Positions 25,546 through 34,137 of a stretch of 64,000 nucleotides of DNA are shown piece by piece (positions within the stretch are counted from its first letter, which is position 1; each line of letters begins with the position of its first letter). Origin of the DNA: Cupriavidus yeoncheonensis (GTDB taxonomy: Bacteria; Pseudomonadota; Gammaproteobacteria; Burkholderiales; Burkholderiaceae); assembly GCF_905397275.1 (NCBI RefSeq), contig NZ_CAJPUY010000029.1, positions 1-64,000 of the forward strand, given 5' to 3'. The notes under the pieces were generated by a model. It worked only from the letters and a program-made list of their open reading frames with translations, was not told where the DNA came from and did not search any database. The position numbers and the translations under genes are program-made.

Positions 25546-26619
25546 TCAGACCCGTTGCGCGCGGGTCCCGTAGGTGGCCAGCCGCGCCATCACGCGCTGG
25601 GTCATTGCGTGCAAGGGCACCACTTCATGCACGCCGCCGGCGGCGATCGCCTCCTTCGGCATGCCAAACACGATGCAGGTACTCTCATCCTGCGCCAGGT
25701 TGTAGGCGCCGGCTTCGCGCATCCGCAGCATGCCCTTGGCGCCATCCTTGCCCATGCCGGTCAGGATCACCCCGATCACGTTCTTGCCGCCGTGTTCGGC
25801 GGCCGAGTCGAACAGCACGTCCACGGAGGGGCGATGGCGGTTGACCGGCGCTTCCTGCGACAGGTGGGCCACGTAGTTGGCTCCGCTGCGTGCCAGGCGC
25901 AGGTGCGAATCGCCAGGCGCGATGTAGGCATAGCCAGGCAGCACGCGTTCGCCGTGCACGGCTTCCTTCACCGTAATGCGGCACAGACCGTCAAGGCGCT
26001 GCGCGAACGAACGCGTAAAGCCGGCCGGCATATGCTGCACGATCAGCACGGCCGGGCTGTCCGGCGGCAGTGGCATCAGGAAATCCTTGATCGCCTCGGT
26101 GCCGCCCGTGGACGCACCCAGGATGATCAGCTTCTCGGTCGACAGCAGCGGGCTGCGCAGGATCGGCGCGGCGGCGGCCGTGCCGGTCTCGGGCACATGT
26201 GCCTGGCGCACGCGTGCGCGCGACGCGGCGCGGATCTTGTCCGCGATGGTGTCGGTGTAATCCATCAGGCCGTCGCGGATGCCCAGCTTCGGCTTGGTGA
26301 CGAAGTCCACCGCGCCCAGCTCCAGCGCGCGCATGGTGATCTCGGAACCACGCTCGGTCAGCGATGAGACCATCAGCACCGGCATCGGGCGCAGCCGCAT
26401 CAGCCGCTCCAGGAAGTCCAGCCCGTCCATGCGCGGCATTTCCACGTCGAGCGTGAGCACGTCGGGGTTCAGGCGCTTGATCATCTCACGCGCCACGAGC
26501 GGATCCGGCGCCGTCCCGACCACTTCCATGTCGGGCTGGCTGTTGATGATCTCCGTCATCAGGCTGCGGATCAGCGCGGAATCATCCACGCACAGCACCT
26601 TGATCTTGGCGGCAGTCAT
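25546..26619 (-). CDS. cheB: Chemoreceptor methylesterase/deamidase CheB
   Basis: CheB demethylates receptor glutamates and deamidates glutamines for adaptation. The 357-residue product starts MTAAKIKVLCVDDSALIRSL. It has a receiver domain with phosphoacceptor Asp58 (LTLDVEMPRMDG) and a C-terminal esterase domain with catalytic Ser170 (LGASTGGTEAI), His196 (VQHMPAG) and Asp in TGMGKDGAKG. The longer frame to 26724 would overlap cheD, so the internal ATG is used, 22 bp after the cheD stop. Confidence 0.96.
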   Translation of the reverse strand: MTAAKIKVLCVDDSALIRSLMTEIINSQPDMEVVGTAPDPLVAREMIKRLNPDVLTLDVEMPRMDGLDFLERLMRLRPMPVLMVSSLTERGSEITMRALELGAVDFVTKPKLGIRDGLMDYTDTIADKIRAASRARVRQAHVPETGTAAAAPILRSPLLSTEKLIILGASTGGTEAIKDFLMPLPPDSPAVLIVQHMPAGFTRSFAQRLDGLCRITVKEAVHGERVLPGYAYIAPGDSHLRLARSGANYVAHLSQEAPVNRHRPSVDVLFDSAAEHGGKNVIGVILTGMGKDGAKGMLRMREAGAYNLAQDESTCIVFGMPKEAIAAGGVHEVVPLHAMTQRVMARLATYGTRAQRV

Positions 26620-26641
26620 AGTCGTTCTGCTTTCTGTTCGT

Positions 26642-27295
26642 TCAGGAGGATGCACGCGTCGCCAGGGCGCGCGCAAAGAGCTCTCCGCCGCGTGCCGGTG
26701 CCGTGCCGGACGTGGCGATGGCACGCGCCAGCGCGCGCTCGTCGCGTTCGACCGACACCTGGTCGTCCTGGCGCGTCAGGCGGCGTACCAGCGCGAGGCC
26801 GGTGACCGGGAAATAGCTCACGCGCCGCGCATGCGGGCCGCGCAGGTCCTGCGCGGCCACGCGGATTTCTTCCGTCTTCAGGTAGCGCAACACGAAATCC
26901 GCGTTGCGGTCGCCGATGTTCAGCGTCGTCATGTTGGCAAGCACTGCGCCACCGCCGAAGACCTTGGCCTCCAGCCGCTCGCGCCGTGCGCCCATCTTGA
27001 GCAGTTCGTTGATCAGCACTTCCAGCGCGTAGCAGCCATAGCGCATCGACGCGGACAGCATGCGGTCCGCGTTACCGCCCTCGTCATCGGGCAGCATGAA
27101 ATGGTTCATGCCACCCACGCCGGCCTTCTCGTCGCGAATGCACGCGGCCACGCACGAGCCGAGCACGGTGGTCAGCACCACGTCCTCGCCGGTCACGTAG
27201 TACTCGTTCGGCAGCAGCTTGATCGCCTGGCGATCGAACTCGCGGTCGAAGTACTTGCGCGTGGCAATGGCTTCAGGAAGGTGGGGCGTACGCAT
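26642..27295 (-). CDS. cheD: Chemoreceptor glutamine deamidase CheD
   Basis: CheD deamidates specific receptor glutamines. The 217-residue protein carries the conserved catalytic Cys48 (TTVLGSCVAACIRD) and His65 (GMNHFMLP). The family pattern KVFGGGAVLANM...NIGDRN is also present. Its ATG shares one base with the cheR stop (TGATG). The C-terminal 35 residues are Ala/Arg-rich and probably disordered. The open frame continues upstream within cheR, but that is out-of-frame coding. Confidence 0.95.
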   Translation of the reverse strand: MRTPHLPEAIATRKYFDREFDRQAIKLLPNEYYVTGEDVVLTTVLGSCVAACIRDEKAGVGGMNHFMLPDDEGGNADRMLSASMRYGCYALEVLINELLKMGARRERLEAKVFGGGAVLANMTTLNIGDRNADFVLRYLKTEEIRVAAQDLRGPHARRVSYFPVTGLALVRRLTRQDDQVSVERDERALARAIATSGTAPARGGELFARALATRASS

Positions 27296-28203
27296 CAGGG
27301 CCTTCCTGCGCGGGCGGCGTCCGACGCCAGTTCGTAAACGGTCTGGCCGCGCAACTGGAACGCGCGCGTGACGTACGAGAAATTCTCCGAGTGGCCGGCA
27401 AACAGCAGGCCGCCCGGCTTGAGCAAGGGCGCGAAGCGTTCCAGGATGCGGCCCTGCGTCGGCTTGTCGAAGTAGATCATCACGTTGCGGCAGAAGATCA
27501 CGTCGAAGCGTTCGCGGATGCCCCAATCGGGCGCGAGCAGGTTGAGCGGCTCGAACGTGATGGCGGATGCCAGGTCCGGCTTGACCTTGACCGAGCCGGC
27601 GCGCTGGCCGGTGCCTTTCAGGAAGAAGCGCTTGAGCCGCTCTTGCGAGAGGCGCGCGACCTGCTCTTCCGAATACACGCCGGCACGCGCCTTGGCCAGT
27701 ACCTGCGTGTCGATATCGGTGGCCAGCACCGTCGCCGCGCGGTCGCCGAGCGCCTCGGCCAGCGTGATCGCGATCGAGTATGGTTCCTCCCCCGTCGAGG
27801 CCGCGCAGCACCAGACGTGGTATGGCCTGCCGGTCTTCTTGGCGTGCTCGGCCAGCAAGGGGAAGTGATGGGCCTCGCGGAAGAACGACGTCAGGTTGGT
27901 GGTGAGCGAGTTGGTGAAGTACTCCCACTCCGGCGACGCGTCGTCCGCGTCCAGGATGGCAAGATAGCTGGCGAAGTCGGCCAGTTGCAGCGCGCGCAGG
28001 CGCCGCGCGAGGCGCGAGTACACCATTTCACGCTTGTGGCTGCCCAGCGAAATGCCCGCACGCCGATGAATCAGTGCGCGGATCTTCTCGAAGTCGCGCT
28101 CCGTCAACAGGAAATCGCGCGACTCGTCGCGCAGGGCGGCTGCCGCCGCAGTGGCGGCGGTCGCGCCTTGGGCACGGCTGGCGGCGGTACGGTTGGGCGT
28201 CAT
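27295..28203 (-). CDS. cheR: Chemoreceptor methyltransferase CheR
   Basis: CheR methylates receptor glutamates using S-adenosylmethionine. From the ATG at 28203 the protein has 302 residues. An N-terminal helical domain (FEKIRALIHRRAGISLGSHKREMVYSRLARRLR) is followed by the SAM-binding domain (VWCCAASTGEEPYSIAITL), LATDIDTQVLAKA and FCRNVMIYFD. An upstream TTG at 28218 is an alternative start. The N-terminal 25 residues are a low-complexity Ala/Thr tail. Two receptors in the window end in DWSAF, a likely CheR-docking pentapeptide. Confidence 0.95.
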   Translation of the reverse strand: MTPNRTAASRAQGATAATAAAAALRDESRDFLLTERDFEKIRALIHRRAGISLGSHKREMVYSRLARRLRALQLADFASYLAILDADDASPEWEYFTNSLTTNLTSFFREAHHFPLLAEHAKKTGRPYHVWCCAASTGEEPYSIAITLAEALGDRAATVLATDIDTQVLAKARAGVYSEEQVARLSQERLKRFFLKGTGQRAGSVKVKPDLASAITFEPLNLLAPDWGIRERFDVIFCRNVMIYFDKPTQGRILERFAPLLKPGGLLFAGHSENFSYVTRAFQLRGQTVYELASDAARAGRP

Positions 28204-28275
28204 GGGTTCGCGTGGCAATGCTTGGTGATGCTTGGTAATGCTGGAGGCTGCGGATCGCTGCGCCAGGGGCGCCGG

Positions 28276-28770
28276 TCAGGCCGCCTCGGCTTCGATCAGT
28301 TCCATCTCCGGGCTGGTGATCAGGCGCTCGATATCGATCAGCACCAGCATGCGGCCCTCGACCGTGGCCAGCCCCGTCAGGTGCTCGGTGGACACCGACA
28401 CGCCGAACTCCGGCGCCGGCTTGATGGCATCGCCGGTCAGCGTGAGCACGTCGGACACGCCGTCCACGACGATGCCCACCACGCGGCCCGCCACGTTCAG
28501 GATGATCACCACGGTCTGGTGGTCGTAGCGCACGTTGCCCAGGCGGAACTTCAGCCGCAGGTCGACGATGGGCACGATCACGCCGCGCAGGTTGGTCACG
28601 CCCTTCATGAAGTCCGGGGCGCTGGAAATGCGCGTCACAGTCTCATAGCTGCGGATCTCCTGCACCTTGAGGATGTCGATGCCATATTCTTCCGTCCCCA
28701 GCGTGAAGACCAGGAACTCCTGGCCCGAAGCTTCGCTTCCGGGGGTATCGATCTGTCCGATGCCGGCCAT
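28276..28770 (-). CDS. cheW: Chemotaxis coupling protein CheW (copy 1)
   Basis: CheW links receptors to CheA. The 164-residue product starts MAGIGQIDTPGSEASGQEFLVFTLGTEEYGIDILKVQEI. It contains the classic NLRGVIVPIVDLRLKFRLG segment and the GIVVDGVSDVL motif. The ATG is 28 bp after the cheA stop. A second, clearly homologous copy lies at 38633-39109. Confidence 0.96.
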   Translation of the reverse strand: MAGIGQIDTPGSEASGQEFLVFTLGTEEYGIDILKVQEIRSYETVTRISSAPDFMKGVTNLRGVIVPIVDLRLKFRLGNVRYDHQTVVIILNVAGRVVGIVVDGVSDVLTLTGDAIKPAPEFGVSVSTEHLTGLATVEGRMLVLIDIERLITSPEMELIEAEAA

Positions 28771-28798
28771 GATGTCTAGTTCTCCTTTGGTTGGACGA

Positions 28799-30823
28799 TT
28801 ACTGCGCCAGCGCCGGTTCCTGCCGGCGCACGCCGGTGCGCTGCAGCGCGCCGACATCGACGATCAGCGCCACGCTGCCGTCGCCGAGGATGGTGGCGGC
28901 GGAAATGCATGGCACCTTGCGGTAGTTGGTTTCCAGGTTCTTCAGCACGACCTGGTGCTGGCCGATGAGCTGGTCCACCAGCAGCGCGAAGCGCTTGCCT
29001 TCGGCCTGCAGGATCACGGCGATGCCCTGGGTCGGCTCCTGCAGCGCGTCGGCCACGTTGAAGACGCGGTGCATCTCCAGCAGCGGCAGGTACTCGCCGC
29101 GCACGTGCATGACGCGGTCCGCGTTGGCCGCGGTATGGATGTCCTCGGACTTCGGCTGCAGCGACTCCATCACGCAGTTCAGCGGCAGGATGAAGGTTTC
29201 CTCGCCGACCTTGACCGACATGCCGTCGAGGATCGCCAGCGTCAGCGGCAGCACGATGCGGATGGTGGTGCCCAGGCCCGGACGGCAGCTGATCTCCACG
29301 TGGCCGCCCATTTCCTGGATGTTGCGCTTGACCACGTCCATGCCGACGCCGCGGCCCGATACGTCGGTGACCACTTCGGCCGTCGAGAAGCCCGGCGCGA
29401 AGATCAGTTGCCAGACCTCTTCGTCGCTGATGTTCTCGGACACGGGCAGGCCGTTCTGGATCGCCTTGGCCAGGATGCGCTCGCGGTTCAGGCCGCCGCC
29501 GTCGTCACTCACCTCGATCACGATGTTGCCGCCGTGGTGCTGCGCGGACAGGATCAGCTGGCCGGTCGGGTCCTTGCCCGCGGCCACGCGCTTGTCCGGC
29601 GTCTCGATGCCGTGGTCCAGGCTGTTGCGCACCAGGTGGGTCAGCGGGTCGATGATGCGTTCGATCAGGCTCTTGTCCAGCTCGGTCGCCTTGCCGAACG
29701 TCACCAGGTCGATCTGCTTGCCGAGCTTGCCAGCGAGGTCGCGCACCAGGCGCGGGAAGCGCGAGAACACATAGTCCATCGGCATCATGCGGATGGACAT
29801 CACGGACTCCTGCAGGTCGCGTGCATTGCGCTCGAGCTGGCCCATGCCGGAGAACAGGCGGTCGAACAGCACCGGGTCGAGCGAGGACGCAGTCTGCGCC
29901 AGCATCGACTGGGTAATCACCAGTTCGCCCACCAGGTTGATGATCTGGTCGACCTTTTCGGTCGGCACGCGGATCGACCCGGATTCCTGGCTGTGCGCGG
30001 CCGCTGCTGCCGGCTTGGCCTTTTCCCTGGCCGCGGGTGCGGCCGGCGCGGGTGCTGCCGGCACGGCTGGAGCTTGTGCGGGAGCCGGTGCCGGTGCCGG
30101 TGCTGCGGCAGGCGCTACTGCTGCCGGCTCAGGGGCCGGGGCGGAGGCGCCGGCTGCCTCGACCACGATCTGGTCGGTATCGATCACGAAACAGCAGACG
30201 GCGATGATGTCGTCAGCGTCGCACTGGCTGTTCAGCCAGATCACCAGTTCGCCGTTCTCTTCCTGCTGGCCGGTGATCTCGCCCAGGTTGGCAAGCTCTT
30301 CGCGCAGCAGCGCCTGGTCGGCGGCGGACACCTTGATCAGCCGGACCTTCAGGCCACCGCCCGGAGCAGGGGCTGCCGCGGGTGCCGGCGCGGCTGCCGG
30401 CGCAGAAGCCGGTGCGGCCGCGCCGTTCGCCTCCTGGGCAAGCTGCTGCAGCACGGCGCAGATGCGCGCCAGCGTTTCCGGATCGGGTTCGGTGCCGTTT
30501 CGGTAGGCGTTGAGCTGATCTTGCAACACGTCCTTGGTTTCCAGAAAGGTGTCGATGATGGTCCTGGACAATGCCAGTTCCTGGCGGCGCGTACGGTCCA
30601 GCAGGTTCTCGAAGATGTGCGTGGTTTCGGTCAGTGCCGCGAACCCGAAGGTCGCCGCGCCGCCCTTGATGGAGTGCGCGGCACGGAAGATCGCGTTGAG
30701 GTCTTCCGGGTCGGGCGACTCGATGTCCAGGCCAAGCAGCAGCTGCTCCATTTCAACGAGCAGCTCTTCCGCTTCTTCAAAGAAGGTCTGGTAAAACTGT
30801 GTGATATCGATATCGACAGACAT
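28799..30823 (-). CDS. cheA: Chemotaxis histidine kinase CheA
   Basis: CheA phosphorylates itself in response to receptor state and passes phosphate to CheY and CheB. The 674-residue protein has, in order, the P1 HPt domain with phosphoacceptor His50 (FRAAHSIKGGAATFGF) and a P2-like domain at about 155-220. The dimerisation and kinase domains follow (HLVRNSLDHGIETPDKRVAAGK as N box, DDGGGLNRERI and GRGVGMDVVKRNI as G boxes), and a CheW-like regulatory domain ends the protein. Ala/Pro-rich linkers flank P2. It lies 61 bp after motB. Confidence 0.97.
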   Translation of the reverse strand: MSVDIDITQFYQTFFEEAEELLVEMEQLLLGLDIESPDPEDLNAIFRAAHSIKGGAATFGFAALTETTHIFENLLDRTRRQELALSRTIIDTFLETKDVLQDQLNAYRNGTEPDPETLARICAVLQQLAQEANGAAAPASAPAAAPAPAAAPAPGGGLKVRLIKVSAADQALLREELANLGEITGQQEENGELVIWLNSQCDADDIIAVCCFVIDTDQIVVEAAGASAPAPEPAAVAPAAAPAPAPAPAQAPAVPAAPAPAAPAAREKAKPAAAAAHSQESGSIRVPTEKVDQIINLVGELVITQSMLAQTASSLDPVLFDRLFSGMGQLERNARDLQESVMSIRMMPMDYVFSRFPRLVRDLAGKLGKQIDLVTFGKATELDKSLIERIIDPLTHLVRNSLDHGIETPDKRVAAGKDPTGQLILSAQHHGGNIVIEVSDDGGGLNRERILAKAIQNGLPVSENISDEEVWQLIFAPGFSTAEVVTDVSGRGVGMDVVKRNIQEMGGHVEISCRPGLGTTIRIVLPLTLAILDGMSVKVGEETFILPLNCVMESLQPKSEDIHTAANADRVMHVRGEYLPLLEMHRVFNVADALQEPTQGIAVILQAEGKRFALLVDQLIGQHQVVLKNLETNYRKVPCISAATILGDGSVALIVDVGALQRTGVRRQEPALAQ

Positions 30824-30884
30824 TGGCGTCCTGACTCACTAAGTTACTGCGCTAAGCACGGCCGCCGCGCACGGCGGCCATGCA

Positions 30885-31844
30885 TCATTCTGTCCTTGCC
30901 TTCGGCGCCGCCGGCGCGGATGCGGCCAAGCCTTCCTGCATCGCGCCCGCAGCCTTGCCGGCCTGCGCCTGCACCGTGACTTCCGCTGCGCTGGCGTTCT
31001 CCGCCTCGAACCTGGCCTGGGCCTTGTGGTTCAGCACCACGATGCTGATGCGCCGGTTCACCGGTGCCAGCAGGTCGCCCTTGTCCAGCGGCATGGTGGC
31101 CGCCAGCCCCAGCACGCGCAGCACCTTGCCTTCCTGCATGCCACCGGCAATCAGCTCGCGGCGCGAGGCGTTGGCACGGTCGCTGGACAGTTCCCAGTTG
31201 CTGTAGGTGCGCTCGCCGTTGGAATAGTTGGCGGCGTCCGTATGGCCGGACAGGCTGACCTTGTTGGGCAGTTCGTTGAGCACCGGGCCGATCTCGCGCA
31301 GGATGGCGCGCATATACGTCTCGACCTCTGCGCGGCCGGTACGGAACATCGGACGGTTCTGCGTATCGAGGATCTGGATGCGCAGGCCTTCGCTGGTGAT
31401 GTCGAGCAGCAGTTGCGGGCGGAACTGCTTGAGCATCGGGTTGTTCTCGATGATCTCCTCAAGCCGGTTCTTCAACGCGCGCAGGCGCTGCGCCTCCTGG
31501 TATTCGTTGCGGCGCTGTTCGGCGGACGGGTCGTTGTCGTGCGCGCGCGCGACTTCGCCGTCCTTGCGCATCACGTCGAGGCCGCCGCCCGGAATCACGC
31601 TGGGCGACTGGCTGCTTTTCTCACCGCCGACAACAGCCACCTTCAGCGGCATGCGGAAGTACTCGGCAATCCCTTCGAGGGTCTTCTTGTTGGCGCTGGA
31701 CAGCAGCCACAGCACCAGGAAAAGCGCCATCATCGCCGTCATGAAGTCGGCGTAGGCGATCTTCCAGCTATGGTTGCCGTGCGGCCTGGCGTGCGACTTC
31801 GCCCTGCGGACGATGATCGGACGCATATCGTTTGCGCTGCTCAT
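30885..31844 (-). CDS. motB: Flagellar stator protein MotB
   Basis: MotB anchors the proton-driven stator to peptidoglycan. The 319-residue product has a short cytoplasmic N-terminus and one membrane helix with the proton-carrying Asp33 (AYADFMTAMMALFLVLWLL). A plug segment follows, then the OmpA-like peptidoglycan-binding domain (NKVSLSGHTDAANYSNG ... NWELSSDRANASRRELI). The aspartate identity suggests an H+-driven motor. It lies 18 bp after motA. Confidence 0.97.
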   Translation of the reverse strand: MSSANDMRPIIVRRAKSHARPHGNHSWKIAYADFMTAMMALFLVLWLLSSANKKTLEGIAEYFRMPLKVAVVGGEKSSQSPSVIPGGGLDVMRKDGEVARAHDNDPSAEQRRNEYQEAQRLRALKNRLEEIIENNPMLKQFRPQLLLDITSEGLRIQILDTQNRPMFRTGRAEVETYMRAILREIGPVLNELPNKVSLSGHTDAANYSNGERTYSNWELSSDRANASRRELIAGGMQEGKVLRVLGLAATMPLDKGDLLAPVNRRISIVVLNHKAQARFEAENASAAEVTVQAQAGKAAGAMQEGLAASAPAAPKARTE

Positions 31845-31862
31845 GACGGTGGCTCCGCAGGA

Positions 31863-32726
31863 TCAGCTCAGGCTTTTGACTTCGCGGACGTGGTCGTCCA
31901 GCTCCAGGAACGACGGCCGCACCGTGGAGTAGAGCACCTTGCGGCCGAACTCCACGGCCACCAGCGGCGCGTAACCGTTGAGCGAGGCCAGCAGGACCAC
32001 CTTGATGCATTCGTAGACCTTGACGTTCTCCGACACCTGCAGCTCGATGCGCGATGCCAGCGGCGAAACAAAGCCGTAGGCCAGCAGGATGCCCAGGAAC
32101 GTACCGACCATGGCGTGGGCAATCAGGGCGCCGAGTTCGGCCGGCGGCAGGTCAGCCGAAGCCAGCGCGTGCACCACGCCCATCACCGCGGCCACGATGC
32201 CGAAGGCCGGCAGCGCGTCGCCGACGCGCGACAGTGCATGAGCGGGAATCTCGGCCTCGTGGCGGAAGGTTTCGATCTCGTGGTCCATCAGGGCCTCGAT
32301 CTCGAACGCATTCATATTGCCGTTGACCATCATGCGCAGGTAGTCCGTCAGGAACTCCATCACGACGGGGTCGGTCAGGATGCGCGGATACTGGCTGAAC
32401 ACGCTGCTCGCGGCCGGATCGGCAATTTCCTTTTCGAGGAACAGGATGCCTTCGCGGCGCGCCTTGGACAGCAGCACGTACAGCAGCGACATGACGTCCA
32501 GGTACAGTTCCTTCTTGTACTTGGAACTCTTGAACAGACCCGGCAACGCTTTCATCGTTGCCTTGAGGGCCTTGGTGGTATTGGTGGCGATGAAGGCACC
32601 GGCGGCAGCGCCACCGATGATCACAAGCTCCGCCGGTTGATATAGCGCGCCCATGTGGCCGCCGGTCATGGCATAACCGCCAAGCACCGCCGCTACCACG
32701 ACGATATAGCCAAGAACTACTAGCAC
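31863..32726 (-). CDS. motA: Flagellar stator protein MotA
   Basis: MotA forms the proton channel with MotB and contacts the rotor. The 287-residue protein begins with a GTG codon (MLVVLGYIVVVAAVLGGYAMTGG). It has four membrane helices and a large cytoplasmic loop (about 60-165) with the conserved charged segment around RREGILFLEKEI. The signature DALPAFGIVAAVMGVVHAL with its conserved proline is present. It begins 121 bp after flhC, in the order flhDC-motAB-che. Confidence 0.96.
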   Translation of the reverse strand: MLVVLGYIVVVAAVLGGYAMTGGHMGALYQPAELVIIGGAAAGAFIATNTTKALKATMKALPGLFKSSKYKKELYLDVMSLLYVLLSKARREGILFLEKEIADPAASSVFSQYPRILTDPVVMEFLTDYLRMMVNGNMNAFEIEALMDHEIETFRHEAEIPAHALSRVGDALPAFGIVAAVMGVVHALASADLPPAELGALIAHAMVGTFLGILLAYGFVSPLASRIELQVSENVKVYECIKVVLLASLNGYAPLVAVEFGRKVLYSTVRPSFLELDDHVREVKSLS

Positions 32727-32781
32727 GATCGGATCCCCGTCAAAAAAGCGCGTCTTTCACGCACGATTGCCCGTTGCACAG

Positions 32782-32806
32782 GGCGGACTGGGACATCCGG
32801 TCCGCC
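32782..32806 (-). repeat. Hairpin between flhC and motA
   Basis: A 7-bp inverted repeat, GGCGGAC at 32782-32788 and GTCCGCC at 32800-32806, lies 41 bp after the flhC stop in transcription order. There is no T-tract directly after the stem, so it may attenuate or stabilise the flhDC-motAB message rather than terminate it. Confidence 0.4.
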
Positions 32807-32847
32807 AGTGCTGCGCAGCTTGCCAGCCAGGCGGACCTCAACCAGGA

Positions 32848-33453
32848 TCAGGCTTCGGTCTGCAAGGCGGCGGCGTTCTTCGAGGGCTTCTTCACCTTCC
32901 CGGCACGCGATGGCGGACGGCACAGGCTGCACACGAAATTCGCGTGCGGCTCATAGGCGTGCGTGACGAACTTTCCACCGCAACACGTGCAACCGGAAAG
33001 CTGCAGCATATTGCTCTCGAAGAACCGTACTAACGTCCAGGCACGGGTGAAACTTAAGACAATTTCGCCGCCGAGCAGCGAAACATGCTCGAGATACAGC
33101 CGGTATGCAGCAACCACGGCACGGATGCCCACGGTCTCGCCTTCCTGCACCATGAACTGGTACGCGGAGAAGAACACCGACGAATGGATATTCGGCAGCC
33201 AGGTCGTGAACCAGTCGGTCGAGAACGGGAGCATGCCCTTGGGCGGTGAAACGCCCCGCAGCTCCTTGTAGAGGCGGATCAACCGGTCGCGCGAGAGGGT
33301 GGTCTCGGCCTCAAGCACCTGCAGGCGCGCACCCAGCCCGATCAGCTCGATCGCGAGCTGGGTCTGGTTGGCATCCTGGAGTACGCTCTTGCGGCTGGGA
33401 ACCGACGCGGAGGCAACGCTGCGCGCCGAAGGGGCCTGCAGGAGCGCGGTCAA
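32848..33453 (-). CDS. flhC: Flagellar master regulator subunit FlhC
   Basis: FlhC is the DNA-binding subunit of the FlhD4C2 activator that starts the flagellar cascade. The 201-residue product has the zinc-binding cysteine cluster near the C-terminus (GCTCCGGKFVTHAYEP and FVCSLCRP; Cys155, 157, 158, 175, 178) and the family core ELIGLGARLQVLEAETTLSR. The start overlaps the flhD stop by four bases (ATGA), so the two are co-translated. Its N-terminal tail of about 25 residues is longer than in E. coli. Confidence 0.96.
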   Translation of the reverse strand: MTALLQAPSARSVASASVPSRKSVLQDANQTQLAIELIGLGARLQVLEAETTLSRDRLIRLYKELRGVSPPKGMLPFSTDWFTTWLPNIHSSVFFSAYQFMVQEGETVGIRAVVAAYRLYLEHVSLLGGEIVLSFTRAWTLVRFFESNMLQLSGCTCCGGKFVTHAYEPHANFVCSLCRPPSRAGKVKKPSKNAAALQTEA

Positions 33454-33767
33454 TTGAGCGACTCCACAGGCTGACGGGCAAGAAGGATCGCAGCGTGCAT
33501 CTGCTGCATGTCGTGGCTCTTGGCCGTATGGGTAAGGGTGGACAGAAGCGCGTGGTCGTCAAAGCGGAACCTGCACAGCACCATGTTCGATGCCGCGAGC
33601 TTCACGAGTTGCGCCGACGTCAGCTTGGCGAGAATGTCGGCGATTTCCTTGCTGACACCAAGCCTGAACATGGCTTCCACCTGGTTTTCCCGCACCAAGC
33701 GTTGCGCGAGCAGCAGATAGGCGAGGTTAACCTCCCTGATCTCCTGGAGAACTTCACTGCTTTCCAA
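33450..33767 (-). CDS. flhD: Flagellar master regulator subunit FlhD
   Basis: FlhD is the partner that lets FlhC bind class 2 flagellar promoters. The 105-residue product begins MESSEVLQEIREVNLAYLLLAQRLVRENQ and matches the family throughout (EAMFRLGVSKEIADIL, ASNMVLCRFRFDD). Upstream lies a 370-bp regulatory region, AT-rich by local standards, with a possible sigma-70 promoter about 200 bp before the start codon. Confidence 0.96.
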   Translation of the reverse strand: MESSEVLQEIREVNLAYLLLAQRLVRENQVEAMFRLGVSKEIADILAKLTSAQLVKLAASNMVLCRFRFDDHALLSTLTHTAKSHDMQQMHAAILLARQPVESLN

Positions 33768-34137
33768 TTTTTCCCCGCTACCAAAAACCCGCCTCGCGCT
33801 TGTCCGGCGCTTACCGGCATCCCAGTAGAGGGCTGTCGGCGACCAGATCGTTTACATGCGTATCAGACGGGTACTACGTACGACAAAAGGAACTTCAGCC
33901 CGGTCCCATCTACAACTTCGTACCGACTCGTTACAAGTGTTACAGAGTGTAAGTGAAACTGTTACGTTTATATCGGCAATCTGCCCGCAATGCCAATCCC
34001 CACTTACGCGGGGGAAACCCCAATGTCGTACGAAAGATACATGGCTGGCCGAATTTTGTAACAAATCGGGCGTGCAACATTTGATGTAACACAACACTGC
34101 AACGCTTAAGTCATTGCAATCGCCGACTTCGAACCGC
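33768..34137. other. flhDC upstream regulatory region
   Basis: These 370 bp separate flhD from the unrecognised gene ending at 34138. The base composition is visibly lower in GC than its surroundings. Five GTTAC/GTAAC motifs occur: GTTACA at 33930 and 33939, GTTACG at 33961, TGTAAC at 34057 and 34085. A probable promoter is at 33967-33996. The arrangement suggests several regulator sites and a long 5' leader, as known for flhDC in enterobacteria. No gene is seen. Confidence 0.6.
33967..33996 (-). promoter_or_regulatory. Putative sigma-70 promoter of flhDC
   Basis: On the minus strand TTGGCA (33996-33991) is followed by 18 bases and TATAAA (33972-33967). Transcription would start roughly 190-195 bases before the flhD ATG, giving a long untranslated leader. 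It is the best sigma-70 match I found in this spacer. Confidence 0.45.
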
